A DNA stretch of 64,000 nt from Korobacter sp963758505 (lineage in GTDB: Bacteria > Acidobacteriota > Terriglobia > Terriglobales > Acidobacteriaceae), in assembly GCA_963758505.1 (NCBI GenBank), contig CAVWVJ010000003.1, positions 1,302,001-1,366,000 on the forward strand, given 5' to 3'. The notes under the pieces are model-generated. The model had not been told where the DNA came from and did no database searches. It was given only the letters and a program-made list of their open reading frames with translations. Within the stretch, counting starts at the first letter, position 1. Every line of letters starts with the position of its first letter. A program made the translations under genes and the position numbers. This document shows positions 52,269-61,294 of this stretch, piece after piece.

Positions 52269-53570
52269 TCAACGTACGGCATACAGATTTCCGTCGCTGC
52301 TCCCGAAGTACACGGTATCTCCAGCCACAACCGGCGAACTCAAGATCGCGCCGGCTTTCATCATCGTCTGCACACCCGAGACCACATCGTCGTAGAAGTC
52401 TCCCGCGTAGGCAGCTTCGTAATCCGGCGTGCCGTCCGGCTTTGTCAGCCCGGCAGCATTCTTCCGGGCTCCGTCCGTCTCAAAGCTCCACAGCTCTTTG
52501 CCCGAGCTCGCGTCAAAGGCCCGCATTTTCCCGTCGAACGATCCGATGTAAAGCACGTTTCCGGCCAGGGCCGGCGAGGAAAACTTGACCCAATGCTTGC
52601 CATCGATACCGAACTCCTGTTTCCCGGTCGAGGCCTCCACCGCGTACAACATCCCCGTATCCGAGGTGGCGAAATAGACTTTGCCGTCGCGGATCGCGGG
52701 GGACGCGATGACCCATGAGCCCTTGTTGTTGAACACCCACTTCTTTTCACCGCTCTTCGCATCCAGGGCATAAAAATTGGAGTCACGGCATCCGAAATAG
52801 ACCACGTTGTCCGCGACCGCGGCCGAAGACTGAATTCCGACCTGGTTGTAGATATCGTGATCTTCGCCCGTTTTGTAGCGCCAGCGCTCTTGGCCTGTTT
52901 CGGCATCGAGCGCATAAAAGTAGCTGTCCCAACTTCCGATGTATGCCGTGCCTCCTGCGATTGCGGGCGAAGCATGCACTACATCGCCGGTCTTGAATTT
53001 CCATTTGACCGATCCGTCTGCGGCGTTCAGCGCATACACATTGCCATCGCCGCTGCCGAAGAACACCGTGCCTCCGGTCACTGCCGGCGATGAGAGGAAG
53101 AAATCAAAAGGATCCGGCATGGATTCGGTGACGGGTTGCGCTCCGTGCAGGTGTTTCCCGGCAAAGCGCCGTTCTCCCCCGGTGGCGAATTTCCATTTCT
53201 GCTGACCCGTCGACGCGTCGATTGCGTAGAAGTTGCCATCGTAGCTGCCGAAATAGACAAGGCCGCCCTCTACCGCCGGGGACGAGACGACGCGGCTCCC
53301 GGTCTTGAATTTCCATTTCTCCCGTCCGGTCTCGGCGTCCACGGCATAGAGATGGTGGTCGGTACTGCCGAAGAAAAGAACACCCCCGGCCATGGCAGGG
53401 GAGGAATAGATCTGGCCCTTGGTCGCAAACTTCCATTTGAGCTGGTGAAACTGTGGAGCGCCTGGAGCGCTATAAACGCCGACGTGTTGAGCGTTACCGC
53501 GAAACATCGCTGCATCCTGTGCGAAGGAAGCAGCGGAAAGAAAGCCTGCCAGCAGTGCAAGTTTCAGCAT
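52269..53570 (-). CDS. Secreted eight-bladed PQQ-type beta-propeller protein
   Basis: The 433-residue protein has a signal peptide (ALLAGFLSAASFA) and eight PQQ/BamB-like repeats, each built as SSPAxxGGxVYFGSxDGxxYAxDAxTG then KWKF. It lacks the catalytic residues of a PQQ dehydrogenase, so a binding or scaffold role is more likely. AGGAGATC precedes the ATG. The gene is convergent with the response regulator. Confidence 0.9.
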   Translation of the reverse strand: MLKLALLAGFLSAASFAQDAAMFRGNAQHVGVYSAPGAPQFHQLKWKFATKGQIYSSPAMAGGVLFFGSTDHHLYAVDAETGREKWKFKTGSRVVSSPAVEGGLVYFGSYDGNFYAIDASTGQQKWKFATGGERRFAGKHLHGAQPVTESMPDPFDFFLSSPAVTGGTVFFGSGDGNVYALNAADGSVKWKFKTGDVVHASPAIAGGTAYIGSWDSYFYALDAETGQERWRYKTGEDHDIYNQVGIQSSAAVADNVVYFGCRDSNFYALDAKSGEKKWVFNNKGSWVIASPAIRDGKVYFATSDTGMLYAVEASTGKQEFGIDGKHWVKFSSPALAGNVLYIGSFDGKMRAFDASSGKELWSFETDGARKNAAGLTKPDGTPDYEAAYAGDFYDDVVSGVQTMMKAGAILSSPVVAGDTVYFGSSDGNLYAVR

Positions 53571-53617
53571 AGGATCTCCTGCCGGATGTTACGCGCCCGG
53601 CAGGAGTTTGGTTCCCG

Positions 53618-54889
53618 CTACCGTCGAGCGATGTTTCCCAACGCTGCCAGCAGCCGATCCACTTCTTCGCTCGTGGCGTAATGGGCGAGGCCGATGCGGA
53701 GGACCCCGCCGGTCGCTTCCACGCCAAGCTGTTCGGTCAGGTTCAAGGCGTAGAAGTTGCCGTCCCAGGTGTAGATGCCGAGTTCGCCGAGCTTCTTCGC
53801 GATTTCCGCAGGCGAGTGACCTTCGAGCCGAATAGAGACAGTCGGCGTGCGCTCGCGCATACGGCCGGGATCGCGAATGCCGTAGAACGTCAGCCCTGGG
53901 ATCGGAAGCAGGCCACGGATGAGCCGCTCGCCGAGTTCGCGCTCGTGCTGCTGGATCCACGTGTAGGCGGCAAGGATCGATTCGCGGCGTGAGGTCGCGT
54001 GCGACGTTTTTCCTCCGAGGCCGGCGAGGTAATCGACGCAAGCGGCTACGCCGGCAATGCCCTCGTGGTTGAGAGTGCCGGTTTCCCAGCGATCGGGAAG
54101 GCTATCCGCCGCGGGGCGGACCTTGTAAGGCTTAAGGCGCAGGAGATGCTCGCGCTTGCCGTACAGAACGCCAACGTGCGGACCAAAGAACTTGTAGGTC
54201 GAGCACGCCAGGAAGTCGCATGCGAGGTCGCGAACGTCGATTGGCCCGTGTGGCGCGTAATGCACGGCGTCGATGAACACCAGGGCGCCGGCTTCGTGCG
54301 CCATGGCCACGATCTGCTTGACAGGGTTAATCGTGCCGACGGCGTTGGAGGCGTAACCGACGGCCACGATCCTGGTTCGCTCATTCAGCTTCGAACGGAG
54401 ATCGTCAAGATCGAGGGTGCAATCGTCGGAGCGGAATTTCACGGCGTGAACTTTCGCGCCTCGTTCTTCGAGGGCGCGCCACGGCGCGACGTTGGCGTCG
54501 TGATCAAGCAGGGTGGTGACGATTTCGTCGCCCTCGCGCAACTCGCGTCCCAGCGCGCGGCTGATGGCGAAGGTGAGGGTCGTCATATTCTGGCCGAAGA
54601 CAATTTCGTCGGCGTCGCAGCCAAGCAAGTCGGCGATGGCGGCGTGCGCCGCGCCAAGCACCTCATCGGTGCGGTGGCTGGTCAGAAACTGGCCATGTGT
54701 ATTCGAGTTGGCGTGCACCAGGTAGGAAGAGATGGCGTCGATCACGCGTTGCGGAACCTGGGTGCCTCCGGGAGCGTCGAAGTAGACGGCCGGTTGGCCG
54801 TTGACGGTTTCTGCGAGGGCGGGAAACTGCGAGCGCAGCGACTGGAGATCGATGGTTCCTGAGGAAATGACTTCGCGTACGGACGGCAT
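53618..54889 (-). CDS. Cysteine desulfurase-like PLP enzyme (SufS/CsdA type)
   Basis: A 423-residue class V aminotransferase-fold enzyme. The PLP Lys lies in CSTYKFFGPHVGVLYG, with GTLNHEGIAGVAACVDYL after it, and YFDAPGGTQVP at the N-terminus. These match the cysteine desulfurase-like family. The enzyme may move sulfur or act as an aminotransferase-type lyase. It begins two bases after the homoserine dehydrogenase gene, with AAGGAG at the junction. Confidence 0.9.
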   Translation of the reverse strand: MPSVREVISSGTIDLQSLRSQFPALAETVNGQPAVYFDAPGGTQVPQRVIDAISSYLVHANSNTHGQFLTSHRTDEVLGAAHAAIADLLGCDADEIVFGQNMTTLTFAISRALGRELREGDEIVTTLLDHDANVAPWRALEERGAKVHAVKFRSDDCTLDLDDLRSKLNERTRIVAVGYASNAVGTINPVKQIVAMAHEAGALVFIDAVHYAPHGPIDVRDLACDFLACSTYKFFGPHVGVLYGKREHLLRLKPYKVRPAADSLPDRWETGTLNHEGIAGVAACVDYLAGLGGKTSHATSRRESILAAYTWIQQHERELGERLIRGLLPIPGLTFYGIRDPGRMRERTPTVSIRLEGHSPAEIAKKLGELGIYTWDGNFYALNLTEQLGVEATGGVLRIGLAHYATSEEVDRLLAALGNIARR

Positions 54890-54891
54890 GA

Positions 54892-55902
54892 TTACTCCTT
54901 GATGGCACGTAAGAAATCTGTGAGCAGCCCGTAGGCAACCGCGTCGAGCCCGGGATCGACTTCATGGATGGCGAGCGCCGGGAAGATATCGGTCGTAAAG
55001 GAAATCAGCGACGACGTGCCTGCCACCTGCGCCAGCGGATCGCTCAACGGGAGCAGTTCGGGGGCGACCCGCGCGTGGACCCTGCCGCCTTTCACCTGCG
55101 CACTGCAGACAACCTTGTAGCGCTGGCCTTGCCTGCTTGCCTCGTCGATGTCTTCCCTGGTGATTTCGCGGATTCCCACGCGCTCCACATCGTGCGGCTT
55201 CAAGGGACGGCGCATGAGGACGGTGGCCAGGGCGCAGACCTTCACCGCAGCGTCCCATCCATCGATGTCGTTGGCGGGATCGCTTTCGGCCACGCCAATC
55301 GCTTGCGCGTGGCGCACCGCTTGGTCGAAGGACTTCCCCTGTTCCATCGCTTCGAGGATTACGTTGGTTGTCGAGTTCAAGATCCCGCGAAATCCGCTTA
55401 GGTTGATCGCCGGCAGGCACTCGAGGAAGAGGTTGAAGATCGGAGTGCCGTCCATGACCGACGATTCGAAGTAAAACTTTCGCCGCACCTTCGCGGCCAG
55501 GGCGGTCAATTCTTCGTAACCGTAGACAACCGGGCCTTTGTTCGCCGAGATGGCGTGAGCACCGTATTGCAAGGCGGCGCGCAGGTGCTGGATCGCGGGC
55601 TCACCGTTCTGGGGATTGAGAGACGTTGTCTCGAAGACCGCGTCAGGTTGGGAGTCCGCTAGCCAATGCTCGATCGAACCTGTCGTTGATGCGCCCTCGA
55701 AGTCGCCGGCGAGCACGCGGGCAGCGTCAAAGCCGCTTGGCTTTACCAGCCAGCCGAGGCTTCGCGTGGCAATTCCGGTGACGACCCAGGCAACGCTGTA
55801 ATCGTCGGCCAGCCGCTCACGTTTGCGCTCCAGCAGGGAAACGAAGGTGCGGCCGACATTGCCGAAGCCGATCAGGCCGAGTTTGTAGGTGCGGCTGGCC
55901 AT
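54892..55902 (-). CDS. hom: Homoserine dehydrogenase
   Basis: A 336-residue enzyme that reduces aspartate semialdehyde to homoserine. It has LGLIGFGNVGRTFVSLL (NAD(P) site), the AISANKGPVVYGYEEL and SVMDGTPIFNLF segments, and the catalytic NDIDGWDAAVKVCALA. There is no ACT domain, so no feedback site for threonine is seen. It is a short form compared with the ~430-residue type, and is paired with a cysteine desulfurase-like gene. Confidence 0.92.
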   Translation of the reverse strand: MASRTYKLGLIGFGNVGRTFVSLLERKRERLADDYSVAWVVTGIATRSLGWLVKPSGFDAARVLAGDFEGASTTGSIEHWLADSQPDAVFETTSLNPQNGEPAIQHLRAALQYGAHAISANKGPVVYGYEELTALAAKVRRKFYFESSVMDGTPIFNLFLECLPAINLSGFRGILNSTTNVILEAMEQGKSFDQAVRHAQAIGVAESDPANDIDGWDAAVKVCALATVLMRRPLKPHDVERVGIREITREDIDEASRQGQRYKVVCSAQVKGGRVHARVAPELLPLSDPLAQVAGTSSLISFTTDIFPALAIHEVDPGLDAVAYGLLTDFLRAIKE

Positions 55903-55936
55903 GGAAGAAGAGGATCAGGCTATCAGGTTGCGGCGC

Positions 55937-55966
55937 GCAAAAGAAGGCGCCCCGCGGGGAGCGCCT
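55937..55966 (-). terminator. Intrinsic terminator after the cytochrome c gene
   Basis: On the minus strand AGGCGC and GCGCCT arms around CCCCGCGGGG-type loop bases are followed by TCTTTTGC, about 20 bases beyond the cytochrome stop. Confidence 0.75.
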
Positions 55967-55984
55967 ATGCTTGCGAAACGGATG

Positions 55985-56440
55985 CTACTTGGTTTGCAGC
56001 GTCTCGATGTACTTCGCCAGGTTCGCGACCCGGAGATCGACAGACGACTGGTTGCCACCGCTGAGCGACCGGAACACCGGACCCCAAACCGGCATGTCCT
56101 TGCTGCCGTGTGCCGGGCTATCGGCGTTGCGGATCATCTGCTCGACGTGCATCATCGGGTATTTTCCGCCGGCATTGGCGGTCAAGCGCGTGAGATCGGT
56201 GGCGGGAATTTTCAAGGCGGGCGCTGCGGGACCGTCTCCTTTGCCGCTCACGCCATGGCATGCCGCACAGTAGGCCTTGTAGTTGGCTTCGCCGGAGGTC
56301 GGGGAAGTCATGGGGGCGGTGACGTGGTGGATCTCGAGGGCCGTGCCCGGTGTCTTGCTGGTGTTATTCGTGGGTGTTTGTGCCGACGCGAGCAAAGAGA
56401 GAATCGCGGTAGTTGCGAAAAGTTGAAGGATCAGTTTCAT
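55985..56440 (-). CDS. Secreted c-type cytochrome
   Basis: A 151-residue mono-haem cytochrome c: signal peptide (LQLFATTAILSLLASAQ), haem site CAACH near residue 58, then GKGDGPAAPALKIPATDL and a distal Met in DMPVWGPVF. It resembles small electron-carrier cytochromes c. GGAGGG precedes the ATG. No redox partner gene is adjacent. Confidence 0.93.
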   Translation of the reverse strand: MKLILQLFATTAILSLLASAQTPTNNTSKTPGTALEIHHVTAPMTSPTSGEANYKAYCAACHGVSGKGDGPAAPALKIPATDLTRLTANAGGKYPMMHVEQMIRNADSPAHGSKDMPVWGPVFRSLSGGNQSSVDLRVANLAKYIETLQTK

Positions 56441-56773
56441 GTGCCCTCCTGTCGTCTTTTGTGGAGGCGACGCACGGCCCCAACCGTTTACGGAGGGCCG
56501 CAGGCAGTCGGCTCGAACGGCTCGCTGCCAGCTATAAGTCTGTGACTCGGGTGCACTTCCCGGCTGTGATTTGGGTCACAACGTCACGGTTTAGAAGCCG
56601 AAATGACATATTGACCTTCTTCAATGCCCGCAATCCTCTACCTGTCTTTGCAGGCAGCCGGAACCACGGGCAGGGAACCTCCCGAGGTAACTTCCGGCGG
56701 GGCTTGACGGTGCAGGGTTAAGGTTGGATAATTATTCTACCAGTTGCATATTTATGCATATTGATGGAGAACG
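56441..56773. other. Divergent intergenic region before the arg operon
   Basis: These 333 bases hold no gene. The right end carries the arg promoter and operators (56704-56760). The left end must contain the cytochrome promoter, which I could not place. Confidence 0.6.
56704..56760 (+). promoter_or_regulatory. arg operon promoter overlapped by two ARG-box-like operators
   Basis: A near-consensus sigma70 promoter is seen: TTGACG (56704-56709), 17-base spacer, GATAAT (56727-56732). TGGATAATTATTCT (56725-56738) covers the -10, and TGCATATTTATGCA (56745-56758) follows 20 bases later, centre to centre. Each matches the TGAAT-N4-ATTCA ARG box at 8 of 10 positions. The layout implies repression by ArgR encoded directly downstream. 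Confidence 0.8.
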
Positions 56774-57214
56774 ATGTCCAAGCTTGCACGGCATGCCGCA
56801 ATTCGCGACGCACTCGCCAGCCATCCGGTTTCGAACCAGGATGAGCTGCGCCGTGCGCTGTACAAGCGCGGCCACCGTGTAACCCAGGCCACCCTTTCCC
56901 GCGATATCCACGAACTTGGCCTTGTTAAGACTGGGGACGGCTACCAGTTCCCCGCGGAGGAAGATGCCGGAGCGTGGCTGCCCTCGGTCGAACGCCTCAT
57001 CCACGAATTCGTTTACGAGGCGAAGACCGCGCAGAACATCGTGGTCGTCAAGACCAGCGCAGGCAGCGCCCAGCCGGTAGCCGCTGCCCTGGACGCCGAG
57101 GGATGGCCCGAGGTCGTCGGGACAGTGGGCGGCGACGACACGGTCCTGGTCGTAAGCCCCAGCAACAGAGACGCAGAGAAGCTTCTGGCGCGTATCAAGG
57201 AGCTGCTTGCGTAA
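56774..57214 (+). CDS. argR: Arginine repressor ArgR
   Basis: The 146-residue regulator has an N-terminal winged helix (RDALASHPVSNQDELRRAL, TQATLSRDIHELGLVK) and a C-terminal oligomerisation/arginine-binding domain (IVVVKTSAGSAQPVAAALD then GTVGGDDTVLVV, keeping the GTVxGDD motif). As the first gene behind two ARG boxes it probably represses its own operon when arginine is plentiful. Its TAA overlaps the argC ATG. Confidence 0.96.
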   Translation: MSKLARHAAIRDALASHPVSNQDELRRALYKRGHRVTQATLSRDIHELGLVKTGDGYQFPAEEDAGAWLPSVERLIHEFVYEAKTAQNIVVVKTSAGSAQPVAAALDAEGWPEVVGTVGGDDTVLVVSPSNRDAEKLLARIKELLA

Positions 57215-58266
57215 TGGGAGCTGCCATCCAACCCGCCGTCATCGGCGCCACCGGCTATTCGGGGTTTGAACTGACCCGGCGCTTGCTTACGCATCCGCAG
57301 GCCAAGCAGCCGGCGCTCTTCCGCCACAATCCCGAGGCAGGACAAGCGATCAACCTCGCGGATGTGTATCCGCAGTTGTCGGGAAACGGCTATGGGCCAT
57401 TGCCGATGGCGCCTCTCTCCTGGGAATCGTTGAAAGGTGCCGGCGTGGATGTGGTTTTCCTCTGCACGCCGCATGAATTCTCACGCGCGTGGGCGGTGGA
57501 GGCCTGCGATCGCGGCTTCCGTGTCATTGACCTGAGCGGCGCATGGCGGCTGAAAGATGCGGAGAACCGGGCCGTATACAACTTTGTCGATAAGGATGGC
57601 GGGAAAGCGGCTGCGGTTGCGACGCAAGCTGTTTATGGCAGCCCCGAACTGCACAAAGAGGAGATTGCAGGCGCGCAGTTGGTGGCAAACCCCGGTTGTT
57701 ACGCGACGTCGGTCATTCTCGCACTGGCAGCGTGGACAAAGGAAGAGCTCATCGATCTCGACTTCGGCGTGATCTGTGATGCGAAGTCCGGCGTCTCCGG
57801 AGCGGGCAAGCAGCCGACGCCGACCACGCACTTCGTGGAGGCGGCCGACAATTTGTCTGCCTACAACGTGTTCGGGCACCGGCACACGGGCGAGATGCTC
57901 GAACAACTCGGCCTGCAAGCGGGACAGCTGCAGTTCACGCCGCACCTGTTGCCGATTCCCCGGGGGATTCTTTCGACCATTTATGTCCGGCCTAAGAATG
58001 GGGTGGATGCTGCTGCACTCGAGGGCAGCATGAAGCGTTTCTTCGCGGGAAAGCCGTGGGTCCGCGTCTTCGGCGCAGCGCGGCTGCCGCAGATCAAGTA
58101 CTCGCTGCACACCAACTACTGCGACCTCGGTTTCCAGGTTTCGCCGGACGGGTCGCGCGCCGTGCTTGTTTCGTGTCTCGACAATCTCGTGAAAGGCGCG
58201 GCGGGGCAGGCGATTCAGAACATGAACGTCATGTTCGGCTGGGACGAACGCGAGGGGCTGCAATGA
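57214..58266 (+). CDS. argC: N-acetyl-gamma-glutamyl-phosphate reductase
   Basis: The 350-residue enzyme makes N-acetylglutamate semialdehyde. It has AVIGATGYSGFELTRRL (NADP site) and the active-site Cys in NPGCYATSVILAL, plus GVSGAGKQPT and the C-terminal HTNYCDLGFQV. Its start overlaps argR (TAATG) and its end overlaps argB (ATGA). Confidence 0.97.
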   Translation: MGAAIQPAVIGATGYSGFELTRRLLTHPQAKQPALFRHNPEAGQAINLADVYPQLSGNGYGPLPMAPLSWESLKGAGVDVVFLCTPHEFSRAWAVEACDRGFRVIDLSGAWRLKDAENRAVYNFVDKDGGKAAAVATQAVYGSPELHKEEIAGAQLVANPGCYATSVILALAAWTKEELIDLDFGVICDAKSGVSGAGKQPTPTTHFVEAADNLSAYNVFGHRHTGEMLEQLGLQAGQLQFTPHLLPIPRGILSTIYVRPKNGVDAAALEGSMKRFFAGKPWVRVFGAARLPQIKYSLHTNYCDLGFQVSPDGSRAVLVSCLDNLVKGAAGQAIQNMNVMFGWDEREGLQ

Positions 58267-59048
58267 AGATCGTTCTGAAAATCGGCGGCGCCGCCCTCGA
58301 GAACGCAGAGCTCGTGGAGCAGTTCTGCGCGACCGTCGCCGCGCTGGCGAAGGCTGGGCATCAATTGCTCGTGGTGCACGGAGGCGGAGCGGCGCTGAGC
58401 CGGACGCTGAAAGAGCTCGGTATCGAACCCAAGTTCGTGAACGGGTTGCGGGTGACGGATGCGAAGACGCGAGACGTTGCTGTCATGGTGTTGGGTGGGC
58501 TGCTGAACAAGCAGTTGGCGGCTGCCATCCATGCGGCCGGTCAAGCGGCAGTGGGCGTTTGCGGCAGCGATTTGGGGATCTGCACCGCCCGTAAGAAAGC
58601 GATGGAGCAGGACCTCGGATTCGTGGGGGAAATCGCATCCGTCGATCGCAAGTGGGTGGAGTTTTTCTGGTCGAACGGAGCCGTCCTCGTGATGGCGAGC
58701 CTGGCGCAAGACGCGAAGGGCGAGTTCTACAACATCAATGCCGATGAGATGGCGTCGGCCATCGCGAGCGCATGCGCGGCGGATGCACTGATCTTCCTTA
58801 CCGATGTCCCCGGCGTGAAAGATGCCGCAGGGCAGGTGCTGAGCCGCCTCGGGCTGCGCGAGATTGAAGCGTTGCACTCGGAGGGAACCGTGAGCGGCGG
58901 CATGGTGCCGAAGCTCGATGCCTGCAAGCGGGCCCTGCTCGCGGGTGTAGGCAGCGTGCGGATTCTCGAAGCGCGCAAGGTAGCGGTTTTGAAAAACATG
59001 TTTGAGGCGCCGCTGGAGTGCGGCACGGAATTGGTGGCGCATGCCTAG
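58263..59048 (+). CDS. argB: Acetylglutamate kinase
   Basis: The 261-residue amino acid kinase has KIGGAAL, VVHGGGAALS, the substrate loop NGLRVTDAKT, NINADEMASAIA and the C-terminal GTVSGGMVPKLDAC motif. It phosphorylates N-acetylglutamate. An N-terminal Arg-sensing helix extension is not evident. It precedes argF by 34 bases. Confidence 0.97.
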   Translation: MKIVLKIGGAALENAELVEQFCATVAALAKAGHQLLVVHGGGAALSRTLKELGIEPKFVNGLRVTDAKTRDVAVMVLGGLLNKQLAAAIHAAGQAAVGVCGSDLGICTARKKAMEQDLGFVGEIASVDRKWVEFFWSNGAVLVMASLAQDAKGEFYNINADEMASAIASACAADALIFLTDVPGVKDAAGQVLSRLGLREIEALHSEGTVSGGMVPKLDACKRALLAGVGSVRILEARKVAVLKNMFEAPLECGTELVAHA

Positions 59049-59082
59049 CCACCTGGAGCAGCAAACCTGGAAGGAGAACAAC

Positions 59083-60096
59083 ATGACCACAACAGCGCCG
59101 CTTCCGCGGGTTTCCGGCAACGCGGTTATTCCGGTACACGATGGGAAAGATCGGGACCTGATATCGATCACGGACTTCACGCCTGCGGAGATTTCGTCCG
59201 TCCTTGATCTCGCAGCCGCCATGAAGGCGAGTCCTACGGATTTCCGCAGCGCGCTTGCCGGCAAGCAACTGGTGCTCTTCTTCGAAAAGCCGTCGCTGCG
59301 CACGCGTCTCACGTTCGAATCGGGTATCTGCTCGCTGGGGGGCGTGTCGTTCTTCGTGGACCAGACCAGTTCCCGTCTCGGGGAGCGCGAGCCGCTCAGC
59401 GACATGGCGCACAACCTGGAGCGCTGGGTCGATGGAATCGTGCTGCGTACGTTTTCGCATGAGACTGGCGCAACGATGGCGGAATACGCCTCCATTCCGG
59501 TGATCAATGCGCTCAGCGACCACGAGCATCCTTGCCAGGCGATGGCCGATGTCATGACCGTGAAGGAGCAGTTCGGCACCTTCGACGGCGTGAAGATAGC
59601 GTTCGTTGGCGATGGGAACAACGTGGCGCACTCGCTCATGCTGGCCGCGGCGAGTGTTGGGGCAAGCATCTCCTTGGGGACTCCGGAGAACCACAAGCCG
59701 GATGCCGCAGTTTTGAAGGCGGCGCAGAAGCTGGCCCGGAAGACCGGCGGGCAGGTGGAGTGGACTTCGGATGCGGTGGAGGCGGTTTCGGGGGCGAATG
59801 CGGTTTACACCGACGTGTGGGCGAGCATGGGCAAAGAATCCGAGGCCGCGCAACGCAAGCTTGAATTTCTGCCCTACCAGGTAAACCGTAAGCTGATGTC
59901 GCAGGCTGCGAAGGATGCGATTTTCATGCACTGCCTTCCGGCGCACCGCGGCGACGAAGTCACCGCCGATGTCATCGACTCATCCAGTTCGGTTGTATTC
60001 GACCAGGCGGAGAACCGCCTGCATGCTCAGAAAGCCATTCTCTTAATGTTGCTCGGCGGAACCATGCGGTTCCCTGCAAGGAGTGTCCATGCGTGA
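59083..60096 (+). CDS. argF: Ornithine carbamoyltransferase
   Basis: The 337-residue enzyme has the carbamoyl-phosphate motif SLRTRLTFE, DHEHPCQAMAD and the catalytic MHCLPAHRG. HPCQ favours ornithine over N-acetylornithine as substrate. ATG 59083 has AAGGAG six bases upstream; an ATG at 59041 would overlap argB. Confidence 0.96.
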   Translation: MTTTAPLPRVSGNAVIPVHDGKDRDLISITDFTPAEISSVLDLAAAMKASPTDFRSALAGKQLVLFFEKPSLRTRLTFESGICSLGGVSFFVDQTSSRLGEREPLSDMAHNLERWVDGIVLRTFSHETGATMAEYASIPVINALSDHEHPCQAMADVMTVKEQFGTFDGVKIAFVGDGNNVAHSLMLAAASVGASISLGTPENHKPDAAVLKAAQKLARKTGGQVEWTSDAVEAVSGANAVYTDVWASMGKESEAAQRKLEFLPYQVNRKLMSQAAKDAIFMHCLPAHRGDEVTADVIDSSSSVVFDQAENRLHAQKAILLMLLGGTMRFPARSVHA

Positions 60097-61294
60097 AAAA
60101 ATCGTACTTGCTTATTCCGGCGGACTTGATACTTCCATCATCATTCCATGGCTGAAGGAAAACTATAGCTGCGACGTCATCGCGATGGTGGGCGATGTGG
60201 GCCAGGGCGATGACATCGATGCCGTGGTCGCGAAAGCGCACAAAACCGGCGCGAGCAAAGTGATCGTGAAAGACCTGCGGGAAGAGTTCCTGACGGAGTA
60301 CGTGTATCCAGCCATCCGCACCGGCGCGGTTTACGAGCACAAGTACCTGCTCGGCACCTCGCTGGCGCGGCCGGTGATTGCCAAGGCGCAGGTGGAAGTC
60401 GCACTGGCCGAGGGCGCGACGGCGGTGGCGCACGGTTGTACCGGCAAAGGGAACGACCAGGTGCGCTTCGAGCACGCCTACCAGGCGCTTGCTCCAGAGT
60501 TGAAGATCATTGCACCGTGGCGCGAGTGGACGCTGAAGTCGCGCGAGGACTGCCTCGATTACGCGGAGGAGCATGGCATCGAGGTAGCGCAGAGCCGGAC
60601 GAAGATTCACAGCCGCGACCGCAACCTGCTGCACGTGAGCCACGAGGGCGGCGAACTCGAGGATCCGAACAACGCGCCGCTCGATACGACCTGGACCTGG
60701 ACGAAGAGCCCGCAGGAGGCACCCGACCGCGTGGAGCAGGTCGAGATCGGCTTCGAAGGGGGCACTCCGGTTTCTATCAACGGAATGAAGCTTGACCCAC
60801 TGGCGCTGATCGAGTTGTTGAATGAAATCGGAGCTCGCAATGCGATCGGGCGCATCGATCTCGTCGAGAACCGCTTTGTCGGCATCAAGTCTCGCGGTTG
60901 TTACGAGACGCCGGGCGGGACGTTGCTGCTCGCCGCGCACCGCGAACTGGAAGCGCTCTGTCTCGACCGCGACCTGCTGCACTACAAGCAGGAAGTCGCG
61001 CTGAAATGGGGAGAACTGGTGTACTTCGGCCTGTGGTTTACGCCGTTGCGCGAGGCGCTCGATGCTTTCGTGGCGAGCACGCAGTCGAACGTAACGGGAG
61101 TGGTGAAACTCGCGTTGTACAAGGGCAACGTCGCGATTGCCGGACGTACCTCGCCGACCTCGCTCTATCGACCAGACATTGCCAGCTTCACCATGGGCGC
61201 GGGCTACGATCAGAAAGATGCCGAGGGATTCATCCGGATACTTGGGCTGCCTGCGCGTTCGCGGGCCCTTATCCATGCCGAGGTGTCGAAATGA
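60089..61294 (+). CDS. argG: Argininosuccinate synthase
   Basis: A 401-residue enzyme of short-form type with VLAYSGGLDTSIIIPWL, CTGKGNDQVRFE, the HVSHEGGELEDP segment and LDTTWTW. It joins citrulline and aspartate using ATP. AAGGAG lies 5 bases before ATG 60089, and the gene overlaps the argF stop by 8 bases and argH by 4. Confidence 0.97.
   Translation: MREKIVLAYSGGLDTSIIIPWLKENYSCDVIAMVGDVGQGDDIDAVVAKAHKTGASKVIVKDLREEFLTEYVYPAIRTGAVYEHKYLLGTSLARPVIAKAQVEVALAEGATAVAHGCTGKGNDQVRFEHAYQALAPELKIIAPWREWTLKSREDCLDYAEEHGIEVAQSRTKIHSRDRNLLHVSHEGGELEDPNNAPLDTTWTWTKSPQEAPDRVEQVEIGFEGGTPVSINGMKLDPLALIELLNEIGARNAIGRIDLVENRFVGIKSRGCYETPGGTLLLAAHRELEALCLDRDLLHYKQEVALKWGELVYFGLWFTPLREALDAFVASTQSNVTGVVKLALYKGNVAIAGRTSPTSLYRPDIASFTMGAGYDQKDAEGFIRILGLPARSRALIHAEVSK

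Noticed and set aside
58215..59696. A 493-residue minus-strand frame
   Set aside because: It overlaps argB and argF fully and is a shadow; those genes have complete catalytic motifs.
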